Of a DNA stretch of 48,297 bases, positions 1 to 7,230 are shown in pieces (the first letter of the stretch is position 1; each line of letters opens with the position of its first letter). The notes below the pieces were generated by a model. It did no database searches and was not told where the DNA came from. It was given only the letters and a program-made list of their open reading frames with translations. The position numbers and the translations under genes are program-made. This DNA comes from a virus. The stretch spans positions 1 through 48,297 of IMG/VR virus record IMGVR_UViG_3300005613_002601; one strand, given 5' to 3'.

Positions 1-149
1 GAAAAGGAGAAATTAAAGATTTTACAGGAATTTCTCAAAAATATGAAAAACCTTTAAATCCTGAAATAATTTTAGATACAGAAAAAGAAACTATAAAACA
101 AAGCACTCAAAAAGTCATAAATTATTTAAAAGAAAAGGATTTAATTTAA
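1..149 (+). CDS. cysC: Adenylylsulfate (APS) kinase, C-terminal end (partial)
   Basis: An open frame runs from base 3 to a TAA at 147-149 and encodes 48 residues containing GEIKDFTGIS, then YEKPLNPEIILDT, and ending YLKEKDLI. In the APS kinase (CysC) family the C-terminus has the same order: GEIK-FTGI, Y-x-P-x-NPE, a predicted strand, then a final helix. The family phosphorylates adenylylsulfate with ATP to make PAPS, the universal sulfate donor. The catalytic P-loop part lies upstream of the window and cannot be checked. Its TAA overlaps the ATG of the first sulfotransferase (TAATG), so donor synthesis and sulfate transfer look translationally coupled. Confidence 0.82.
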   Translation, partial: KGEIKDFTGISQKYEKPLNPEIILDTEKETIKQSTQKVINYLKEKDLI

Positions 150-718
150 TGTTCATATCTCCGAAATTTAAACTGTTATTTATACATATCCCTAAGACCG
201 CAGGATATAGTATAGAAGAAATGATTCAAGTTCAAGACCCCAACGCTTTTGAAACAAAATATACTCATGATTCTGTAGTTAATAATTGGAAAACTATTGA
301 AAAATATAAAGAATATTATAAATTTACTGTAGTTAGAAATTCTTGGCAATTATGTGCTTCATGTTATAGATTTGAATGTAAAGGAGTTAGATGGAAAGCT
401 AATAATAAAACTTTTAAAGAATGGTTTATATGGAAAGTTAATAATAAAGAACCTAATCATCATCCATTTCCTAATCAATTAGATTATATAACAAAAGATG
501 GAAAAATTATAGTAGATAAAATTATTAGATATGAAGAGTTAGAAAAAGGGCTTAGAGAATTATGTAAAGAAGTAGGTCTGGAGTTTAAATTAAATAAAAC
601 TGCTCATTATTATGGAGATTATGATTGGAGAAATTTTTATTCTGATATAAAAGATATAAATTTAATAGAAACTCAATGTAGAAATGATATAATATATTTT
701 GGATGGAATTTCGAATAA
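149..718 (+). CDS. PAPS-dependent sulfotransferase (Sulfotransfer_2-like)
   Basis: A 189-residue protein. Residues 13-21 (HIPKTAGYS) match the 5'-phosphosulfate-binding loop of the Sulfotransfer_2 family, usually HIPKTAGTS. VVRNSWQLCAS at 61-71 fits the 3'-phosphate-binding strand and helix. The C-terminal Y-x-DYDWRNFY segment followed by IIYFGWNF resembles the closing motif of this family. The protein is expected to move sulfate from PAPS to a sugar hydroxyl or amine. AAGGA lies about nine bases before the start. It directly follows the APS kinase and overlaps a second, different sulfotransferase. Family assignment is good; the acceptor is unknown. Confidence 0.82.
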   Translation: MFISPKFKLLFIHIPKTAGYSIEEMIQVQDPNAFETKYTHDSVVNNWKTIEKYKEYYKFTVVRNSWQLCASCYRFECKGVRWKANNKTFKEWFIWKVNNKEPNHHPFPNQLDYITKDGKIIVDKIIRYEELEKGLRELCKEVGLEFKLNKTAHYYGDYDWRNFYSDIKDINLIETQCRNDIIYFGWNFE

Positions 719-1473
719 TGAAATTAATATTACCAGATTTTATAATAATAGGAGCAATGAAAGCAGGGACTACAGGATTATTTTGGACTTTATGTGAAGA
801 ACATCCAAATATTGCTACTCCTAAAATAAAGGAATTAACTTTTTTTGATAATCATTGGAAGAAAAATTTAAATTGGTATGCTAAACATTTTGAACACGTT
901 AAAGAAGGACAAATTATAGGCGAAAGTAGTCCTAGTTACATGATACGTCCTTATGCTTTAGAAAGAATGAAAAGAATATTACCTGGAGCTAAAATTATAG
1001 TAATGTTAAGAAATCCAGTAGAAAGGTCTTTTTCTCAATTTAAACATTATATAAAAAATAGTAGAAGATTTAAACATTGTATAGGATTAACAGAAAACTT
1101 TGAAGAATTCCTTGAAAAATATGCTAAACCTCCTTATGATGAAAGGTTACATTGGATGGGATTAGGTATATTAGAACGTAGTAAATATTTACCTCAGCTT
1201 AAAGAATTATTTAAATATTATAATGAAAAACAAGTTTTAATTATTAAAAGCGAAGATTATTTTAAAAATCCTTTAGGTATATGCAATATGGTTTGTAGTT
1301 TTTTAGAAATACCTCCGTTAAGAAAGATTAAAAAAGTAAGAAATTATAATAAATCTATTTTAAATATAAAATTAAAATCAGAAACTAAAAATAAATTAAA
1401 AAAATATTTTGCTCCATTTAATAAACAACTTTATAAATATCTACATAGGAATTTCGGATGGGAAAAAGAATAA
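718..1473 (+). CDS. Sulfotransferase, heparan-type Sulfotransfer_1 family
   Basis: A 251-residue protein. FIIIGAMKAGTT (residues 8-19) is a clear 5'-phosphosulfate loop and IIVMLRNPVERSFSQ (93-107) a clear 3'-phosphate motif. GESSPSYM near 68-75 is the usual family element between them. The C-terminus holds the late YFKNPLG..CNMVCSFL block. This resembles glycan N- and O-sulfotransferases of the heparan sulfotransferase type. I start it at 718 rather than the in-frame ATG at 703, because 718 gives a TAATG overlap with the previous stop and places the PDFIIIG strand at the N-terminus as usual. It differs from the previous gene in family, so the two probably use different acceptors. Confidence 0.88.
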   Translation: MKLILPDFIIIGAMKAGTTGLFWTLCEEHPNIATPKIKELTFFDNHWKKNLNWYAKHFEHVKEGQIIGESSPSYMIRPYALERMKRILPGAKIIVMLRNPVERSFSQFKHYIKNSRRFKHCIGLTENFEEFLEKYAKPPYDERLHWMGLGILERSKYLPQLKELFKYYNEKQVLIIKSEDYFKNPLGICNMVCSFLEIPPLRKIKKVRNYNKSILNIKLKSETKNKLKKYFAPFNKQLYKYLHRNFGWEKE

Positions 1474-2195
1474 AACCTAATTTTATGATTATCGGAGGAA
1501 TGAGATGTGGTACTACTACATTGTATAAAATATTGGATAGGCATCCAGAAATTTTATTTTCAAGTACAAAAGAACCTCATTTTTTTGATATAACTACAAA
1601 TAGATATAATAAAGGACTCGATTTTTATTATTCTTATTTTAAAGGAGATAAAAAATATAAAGCAATAGGAGAAGCTACAGCTTCATATTTAAGAAAAGCT
1701 AAATTAGTAGCTCCGAGAATTAAAAAATATTTTCCTTACATGAGATTTATAGTAATGTTAAGAAATCCGATAGATAGAAGTTTTTCTCATTTTTATTTTC
1801 ATCAAATGTTTAAGAAAAAGATTAAACAATATAAATGTGTATATAAATCTATAGAAGATATGATTATGAAAACTAATTTAGATAGTACCGTTTTTCAAGA
1901 CAGTATTTATTATAATCAATTAAAAGAATGGTTTAAATATTTTCCTAAAAGTCAATTTTTAGTTGTCAATTCGGAAGAATATTTTAAATATCCTACAAGA
2001 ACGATAAAAAAAATTTGTAATTTTTTAAATATATCCTCTATTATACTAGATAGAAAAAACATTAAACAAAATACTTTAACGAAAAATAGAAAATTAAGAG
2101 AACAAACAAGAGAAAAATTAAAAAAATATTTTAAACCTTATAACGAAAAATTATTTAAATTATTAGGACTAACATTTGATTGGAGGACACAATGA
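1458..2195 (+). CDS. Second Sulfotransfer_1-family sulfotransferase
   Basis: A 245-residue paralogue of the preceding gene. FMIIGGMRCGTT (9-20) is the PAPS loop; KEPHFFD follows at about 38-44; IVMLRNPIDRSFSHF is the 3'-phosphate motif; YFKYPTRTIKKICNFL matches the C-terminal block. Like its neighbour it ends with a YFKPYNEKLFKLLG..FDW motif, so tandem duplication is likely. Its start overlaps the upstream gene by 16 bases, with AGGA about seven bases ahead. The two paralogues have diverged strongly, which suggests different sugar positions or acceptors, but the sequence does not show the substrate. Confidence 0.88.
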   Translation: MGKRIKPNFMIIGGMRCGTTTLYKILDRHPEILFSSTKEPHFFDITTNRYNKGLDFYYSYFKGDKKYKAIGEATASYLRKAKLVAPRIKKYFPYMRFIVMLRNPIDRSFSHFYFHQMFKKKIKQYKCVYKSIEDMIMKTNLDSTVFQDSIYYNQLKEWFKYFPKSQFLVVNSEEYFKYPTRTIKKICNFLNISSIILDRKNIKQNTLTKNRKLREQTREKLKKYFKPYNEKLFKLLGLTFDWRTQ

Positions 2196-2311
2196 GTAAA
2201 CAATTTATAGGTGGAACTATTTTAATAAATATTCAATCGGCATATATTATGTGTCTTTATCCAAACTATGTATTTTGCTCTATGGCACAATTTAATCAAG
2301 GAAAAGGATAA
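2192..2311 (+). CDS. Small unknown protein (39 aa)
   Basis: An ATG overlapping the previous stop (ATGA) follows GGAGG at an ideal distance and opens a 39-codon frame ending at a TAA at 2309-2311. The peptide is MSKQFIGGTILINIQ..., moderately hydrophobic with two cysteines, and has no family I recognise. The strong ribosome binding site and coupling argue that it is translated. It sits between the sulfotransferases and the large glycosyltransferase. Confidence 0.5.
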   Translation: MSKQFIGGTILINIQSAYIMCLYPNYVFCSMAQFNQGKG

Positions 2312-2334
2312 ACAATCGAAATAGGGATATTAAT

Positions 2335-4974
2335 ATGGACAGAAAACTTAATATAGTATATTTTTATAATCGTCCAGGATGGGCATTTGAATTTGAAGCT
2401 ATTAATTACAAAAAATTTAGTTCTCATAATGTCATCATTATGTTAGAAGACGATTTTGACAAAATGCCTTATAATACAGATATAGCGGTATTACCTAGCT
2501 GTTTACATTTTAATTTATTAATGAATAATGAACGTTTAGAAGCTTTAAAACAAAAAAATATAAAATTAGTAGTGCAATGTAATAGCCATAAAGAATTAAT
2601 GTATGATGTCCGAGAAGCTGATATGATAATGGCAAGTTCGTTTAAATTATATAAAGAATTACTCAAAAAATATTCTAAATCAAAAGTAATATATCAAAGA
2701 CATTTTGTAGATACTACTTTTTTTAAACCAGAATATAAATATAATAATTTTACTATAGGTTGGGTAGGAGATTTAAAAAATCCGTTTAAAAGGTCTCATT
2801 TAATAGATAAATTAAAATATCCTGTAAAACTTAAAAACGATTTTAAACAAAGTCAAGAAAAACGAATTCTTCAAAAAGACATGCCAGAATATTATAATAA
2901 TATAGATATATTAATTATTTTGAGTGAATCCGAAGGAACTCCTTATCCACTTTTAGAAGCTTTAAGTTGTGGTAAAATAGTAATATCTACTGATGTAGGT
3001 ATAGTTTCAGAAGTCTTAAATAATTTTTATATTATATCTCAAGGAACTGATGAACAAATCGTAAATTTAATAAATCAAAAATTAGATTTTCTTAAAAAAC
3101 ATAATCCCACTTATATTCAAAAATTGGGAAAAAGAGGTAGAAGATTGATGGAAGAAAAATTCGATTGGAAAAAGCAGGTTCATAAATTAGATAATTTATA
3201 TTTAAAGCTATATAATAAAAAAACTTATATACAAACTTTTTACAGTCCAGAACCCGACCATACTTATTTAAAAAAATTATCTAAACATATTCCTATTAAA
3301 TTTACAAAAAATTTATCTGAAATTAAAAATACTAGTTATCCTGTAATATTATGGAATCCATATGGATATTTAGTTGCTCCTAAGTTACATTGGAAATATG
3401 ACATTTATAATTATAGAAAACGACATACTAAACCTACGTATATATTAGAAAGAGGAGCTTTACCATCCTCTATATTCTTAGATAGATGGGGGTTTTTATC
3501 GGATAGTAAATCTTATGATGAAAAATTATGGAATAAAGAATTATCTAATACTGAAACCGAATTAGTTAAAAATTATATTAAAACTTTTATTTCTGACGAA
3601 TCCACATTAGAACCTCAAGTAAATGGAAGAATATCTCAAGAAGAATTTGATAATAAGTTAAATATAGATAGAAAGAAAAAAATAGTATTTGTACCAATGC
3701 AAGTATGTAAAGATACTGTTATTCAGCTTTATAGCGGATGGATAGGGAAATTAACTAATTTAAAACCTTTATTAGAGCAAATAGCTAATGAAAATAAAGA
3801 TATAACTTTTCTTGTAAAAAACCATCCAGTAGAAAGAGAATTTCAAATGACAGAATCTAAAAATATAAAAATAGTAGATAATTTTCACTATAAAGATTGT
3901 ATAACATATTCGGATACTATTTTAACAATAAATTCTAGTATAGGATTACAAGCATTAATGTGGAGTAAAAACGTAATTGTATTAGGAAATGCTTTTTATG
4001 ATTTTCCCTGTATTACAAAGAAAGCTAATTGCAAAGAAGATATTGTAAGATATATCAAAAATCCTAGAATTCCAGATATGAAAAAAGTTATGAGATTTAT
4101 ATATTATCTGAAATTTATATTTTACACTCATTGTAAAATGGAAAAAACTGGTAATAATTCTAGTAGACCTTTAAGTATGTGTAATATACGATATGAGAAT
4201 AAATATACAGGATATATGGATGGTCAATATAATCCTGAAAAAATATTAAAATTAGAAGAAAAAGAAGAAACTATAAGTGTATTAATTCCTGCTTTTAATA
4301 GAGAAAAATGGATAGTACAATCTTTAGAAAGTATTACTAATCAGACTTATCGTAATTTAGATATTGTTATTTATGATGACGGTAGTACAGATAATACCTT
4401 ACAAATATGTCGAGAATTAGCTGAACATGATGATAGAATTAGAATTATAGAAGGAAAAATAAATAAAGGAGTAGCTGAAGCTAGAAATCAATTATTAAAA
4501 GCTTGTAAGACGAAATATGCGGTATGGCATGATTCTGATGATTTCTCAAATATTAAACGTATAGAATTACAATATAATGAAATGAGAAAGAAAGAACGTC
4601 TTATCTTTGGTACATGGGATAATTTAGCTTATCATCCTGGAGAATGGGAAAAAGAACCTCAAATCCAGACTAGACCTAAACCACGTCCTAAAGGATTTGC
4701 TACTCTAATGTTTCCAGTTAGAAAAGATATAACTTTTGACCCTGATAAAAAGTTAGGAGGAGAAGATTGGGATTGGATAGAACGTATGAGAAGACATTAT
4801 GATGAAATATTAATTCCAGAAAGGGTCTATCTAATTAATTTTCATCTTGATAAAATAGGGCAGTGGAAAAAGGTATTACAACAAATGCCAGAAATAGATA
4901 TGGCTAAAATGAGTTATAAAGAAATGCAAGACTTATATCGGAAAAAAACAGGAAAGGATATAGTTGATGGGTAA
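2335..4974 (+). CDS. Three-domain glycosyltransferase (GT4-like, KpsC/S-like, GT2)
   Basis: An 879-residue protein with three recognisable parts. Residues 1 to about 300 look like a GT-B glycosyltransferase of group 1 (GT4): GWVGDLKNPFKR near 141 and SESEGTPYPLLEALSCG near 198, the usual nucleotide-sugar-binding block. Residues about 330-600 resemble capsule-synthesis (KpsC/KpsS-type) transferases: KIVFVPMQV near 449, KNHPVERE near 495, NSSIGLQALMW near 533 and VLGNAFYDFP near 548. Residues about 645-879 are a GT-A fold GT2 enzyme: ISVLIPAFNRE, DDGSTDNT, NKGVAEARN and HDSDD near 731. It probably assembles several linkages of one glycan. The KpsC-like call is the least certain. Confidence 0.8.
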   Translation: MDRKLNIVYFYNRPGWAFEFEAINYKKFSSHNVIIMLEDDFDKMPYNTDIAVLPSCLHFNLLMNNERLEALKQKNIKLVVQCNSHKELMYDVREADMIMASSFKLYKELLKKYSKSKVIYQRHFVDTTFFKPEYKYNNFTIGWVGDLKNPFKRSHLIDKLKYPVKLKNDFKQSQEKRILQKDMPEYYNNIDILIILSESEGTPYPLLEALSCGKIVISTDVGIVSEVLNNFYIISQGTDEQIVNLINQKLDFLKKHNPTYIQKLGKRGRRLMEEKFDWKKQVHKLDNLYLKLYNKKTYIQTFYSPEPDHTYLKKLSKHIPIKFTKNLSEIKNTSYPVILWNPYGYLVAPKLHWKYDIYNYRKRHTKPTYILERGALPSSIFLDRWGFLSDSKSYDEKLWNKELSNTETELVKNYIKTFISDESTLEPQVNGRISQEEFDNKLNIDRKKKIVFVPMQVCKDTVIQLYSGWIGKLTNLKPLLEQIANENKDITFLVKNHPVEREFQMTESKNIKIVDNFHYKDCITYSDTILTINSSIGLQALMWSKNVIVLGNAFYDFPCITKKANCKEDIVRYIKNPRIPDMKKVMRFIYYLKFIFYTHCKMEKTGNNSSRPLSMCNIRYENKYTGYMDGQYNPEKILKLEEKEETISVLIPAFNREKWIVQSLESITNQTYRNLDIVIYDDGSTDNTLQICRELAEHDDRIRIIEGKINKGVAEARNQLLKACKTKYAVWHDSDDFSNIKRIELQYNEMRKKERLIFGTWDNLAYHPGEWEKEPQIQTRPKPRPKGFATLMFPVRKDITFDPDKKLGGEDWDWIERMRRHYDEILIPERVYLINFHLDKIGQWKKVLQQMPEIDMAKMSYKEMQDLYRKKTGKDIVDG

Positions 4975-5593
4975 TCCTATTTATATTTCCTATGCAACTA
5001 AAGATACTCCCTACGTAGACGAAATGAAAACCCATTTACTTCCTACATTAAAACATTTTGGATTAGAATATAATATAGAATACCCCGAAGATAAAGGTAC
5101 TTGGCTACAAAATACAGGATATAAAATGGAATTTATATTAAAAATGTTAAAAAAACATAAGCGACCTATCATTTTTTTGGACGCAGATGCCGAAATATGG
5201 CAATATCCAGAATTATTTGATAATATTCCTTTGGTATTCGATATAGCGGTTCATTATTTATCTTGGGGATGGGTATGGCATAAAAATAGAGAACATAAAC
5301 GGAGAGACCTTTTATCAGGTACTATGTATATAAATTATAATGAAAAGACTGTAAAATTCGTAGAAGACTGTATTAAAGAAGTAAAATCTAATCCTCATCA
5401 ATGGGAACAGAAATCTATACAAAAAGTATTAGAACATCATCATGACATAATTACCTATTCTTTACCTTTTTCATATATTACGTTTCCTAATTATAAAGGA
5501 GAAATACCGACTCATGTTATAAAAGAAGAAGAGGTAGTAATATTTCATACACAGGCTAGTCGAAAACTAAAAAATAGGAGTAATTGGAAATGA
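4967..5593 (+). CDS. Nucleotide-sugar transferase-like protein with DXD motif
   Basis: A 208-residue protein. IIFLDADAEIWQYPELF near residue 66 carries a DXD-type metal and nucleotide-sugar site. LLSGTMYIN and the C-terminal HTQASR fit a GT-A fold of the Nucleotid_trans/GT77 type. The ATG at 4967 has AAGGA eight bases upstream and overlaps the previous stop, so I prefer it to a TTG one codon earlier. It probably adds a further sugar to the glycan built by the preceding enzyme. The exact family and sugar are unknown. Confidence 0.62.
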   Translation: MGNPIYISYATKDTPYVDEMKTHLLPTLKHFGLEYNIEYPEDKGTWLQNTGYKMEFILKMLKKHKRPIIFLDADAEIWQYPELFDNIPLVFDIAVHYLSWGWVWHKNREHKRRDLLSGTMYINYNEKTVKFVEDCIKEVKSNPHQWEQKSIQKVLEHHHDIITYSLPFSYITFPNYKGEIPTHVIKEEEVVIFHTQASRKLKNRSNWK

Positions 5594-6108
5594 AAAAATT
5601 TATATCATTTATATTAGGGATAGTAGGAGGATTATTAGGAGCGTATGGAGGAGCTTCAGGTACTAATAAAAATTGGAGACGATTGGGTATTCCTATATTA
5701 ATTACTATAATCGCTTTAATTGTAATTAAACATTGGTTAGTTTTAATTTTGATGGCTTTAATCGGAGTATTATGTTTAGGTTATGGAATTCCAGACGTTA
5801 CCGACTCAGGGTCTCCATTGGGTAGATTTTATTATAAACTAACTAAAGGAAATTATATTTTAACTAATATATTGACTAGAGGTACTATAGGATATTTAGC
5901 TTCTTTAGTATTATTAATAATTCCTATTTTAAAAGGAAATTGGTATTTATATGCTCTTTCTAGTTTTTCAATTATTTTTATTTATTGTTATTATAGTTGG
6001 AAAGATATTGGTTCTTTTAAATTTTTAGGTAAATGGCTTACAAAATCAGAATTTGTCACTTATTTTACTTTAACTTTAGGAACTATGCTTCTTATATTTA
6101 TAGGATAA
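5590..6108 (+). CDS. Multi-pass membrane protein
   Basis: A 172-residue hydrophobic protein with about five predicted membrane segments: FISFILGIVGGLLGAYGG at the N-terminus, a long double segment around residues 33-67, and two or three further ones to the end. The start at 5590 forms an ATGA overlap with the transferase stop, with AGGAG about ten bases upstream; an alternative ATG lies at 5584. I do not recognise a family. Its place among glycan enzymes suggests a membrane step such as anchoring the glycosylation complex, but that is inference from position only. Confidence 0.6.
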   Translation: MKKFISFILGIVGGLLGAYGGASGTNKNWRRLGIPILITIIALIVIKHWLVLILMALIGVLCLGYGIPDVTDSGSPLGRFYYKLTKGNYILTNILTRGTIGYLASLVLLIIPILKGNWYLYALSSFSIIFIYCYYSWKDIGSFKFLGKWLTKSEFVTYFTLTLGTMLLIFIG

Positions 6109-6110
6109 TT

Positions 6111-6872
6111 ATGAAAAGACAAATTATACTTTTAGGTGGAGGATATTCTATTAAAGAAGGTATAGATAAAGGATTATGGACTAAAATAAAAGATAAATTT
6201 GTTATAGGTACTAATTATAGTTATAATCATTTTAAAAATTCTACTATTCAATGTTTTGTGGATAACGATTTTTATAATAAAAATATAAAAGATTTAACAG
6301 AATTAGATTTGATAATAGGTAATAAAAAACCTTTAAAACAAAAATTAAATAATACTATTTTACTTCCGTCAGTTGCTAAATATTATAGAGATATTCAACA
6401 TGGGATTTATAAAAGTAGTTTAGTTGGACTTTTTTCTTTAAGTTTAGCTATTTATTTAAGTCAACCTGGAGATGAAATATTTATTTTAGGGCACGATTAT
6501 GGAGAATATCGTAATAGTAATTATGAAAAAATGGCTACAAATCGAAATGACTTAAAAAATTGGACAGTTAAAGATAAAAAGAATCGAGCCTTAACTCATT
6601 ATTACCAAGAAGAAAATAAAATAAAACATAGAGGTATTGCTAAAATATCTTATTATAATCAAAGAGGAAGAGCCGAGAAAGATTATAGTTGTTATAAAGA
6701 TATAAAAGATATAAAAATATATAATGTATCATTAGTAAGTAAAATACCAGAAAGTATTTTTCCTAAAATAAGCTATGATGAATTTTTTAAAAAATTAGAT
6801 AATAAATGTTATAGTCAAGATGAATTACGTAAAGAAATCAAAAATAAGTTAAAATGGGTTAAAAACGATTAA
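6111..6872 (+). CDS. DUF115/GT42-like protein, possible glycan-modifying enzyme
   Basis: A 253-residue protein. The N-terminus IILLGGGYSIKEGID and the segment LVGLFSLSLAIYLSQPGDEIFILGHDYGEYRNS have the layout of DUF115-type proteins and of GT42 sialyltransferase-like folds: a glycine-rich first strand with a GPSL-like turn, then a helix plus a strand ending in a G-x-D/H motif. I start it at 6111, where AGGA sits five bases upstream and the glycine-rich strand is N-terminal; an earlier in-frame ATG at 6033 lies inside the previous gene. It is the last enzyme-like gene of the glycan cassette. The function is tentative. Confidence 0.5.
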   Translation: MKRQIILLGGGYSIKEGIDKGLWTKIKDKFVIGTNYSYNHFKNSTIQCFVDNDFYNKNIKDLTELDLIIGNKKPLKQKLNNTILLPSVAKYYRDIQHGIYKSSLVGLFSLSLAIYLSQPGDEIFILGHDYGEYRNSNYEKMATNRNDLKNWTVKDKKNRALTHYYQEENKIKHRGIAKISYYNQRGRAEKDYSCYKDIKDIKIYNVSLVSKIPESIFPKISYDEFFKKLDNKCYSQDELRKEIKNKLKWVKND

Positions 6873-6926
6873 AATATCCCTTTAAAGCTTATTCTAGCTT
6901 GCTAGGATTGAATATGAGAGGACTTT

Positions 6927-7118
6927 ATGAGAAAGTGGAGATATTCCTTTATTAAATTTATTATAAAGCTTCCTATAGCTATATTATTAATAATTGTAGG
7001 GATTATAATGATAAGTATTAGAAGATTTATTATATATTTAGTTAAAATTATACAGGCATTAATAGATTGGATTAAAGATATATTATATTGGCTTATAGGG
7101 AAAAAATTACATGGGTAA
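6927..7118 (+). CDS. Small membrane protein (63 aa)
   Basis: A 63-residue protein with a basic N-terminus, a strong hydrophobic segment (PIAILLIIVGIIMISI) and a second amphipathic or hydrophobic stretch (FIIYLVKIIQALIDWI...LYWLIG). GAGAGGA lies about five bases before the start. It follows a 54-base gap with no clear terminator. Small size and one or two membrane helices would be compatible with a holin-like role, but nothing else supports that. Confidence 0.55.
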   Translation: MRKWRYSFIKFIIKLPIAILLIIVGIIMISIRRFIIYLVKIIQALIDWIKDILYWLIGKKLHG

Positions 7119-7230
7119 ATATAAAGAAATAACTCTATGTCCCCACTGTTATTGTATGACTAAAACGAAAAATGGCTATTGTAGTAAATGTTATAGGGAA
7201 AAAGATAAAGAGGAGGAAGATAATGAGTAA
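7111..7230 (+). CDS. Mini zinc-ribbon protein (39 aa)
   Basis: An ATG overlapping the end of the preceding gene opens a 39-codon frame: MGKYKEITLCPHCYCMTKT then NGYCSKCYREKDKEEEDNE. Two CxxC pairs separated by 11 residues form a rubredoxin-type zinc knuckle. GCTTATAGGGAAA upstream gives a weak GGGA ribosome site. Its stop overlaps the start of the intein-containing gene. Function unknown; zinc knuckles of this type recur across this genome. Confidence 0.55.
   Translation: MGKYKEITLCPHCYCMTKTKNGYCSKCYREKDKEEEDNE

Noticed and set aside
6873-6926. Terminator or promoter in the gap before the 63-residue gene
   Set aside because: Only a short imperfect stem around AAGCTTATTCTAGCTTGC, without a T-run or recognisable promoter hexamers.
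7172-7222. Longer N-terminus for the intein-containing protein
   Set aside because: It would overlap the zinc-ribbon ORF, and the ATG at 7223 has an ideal AGGAGGA site.
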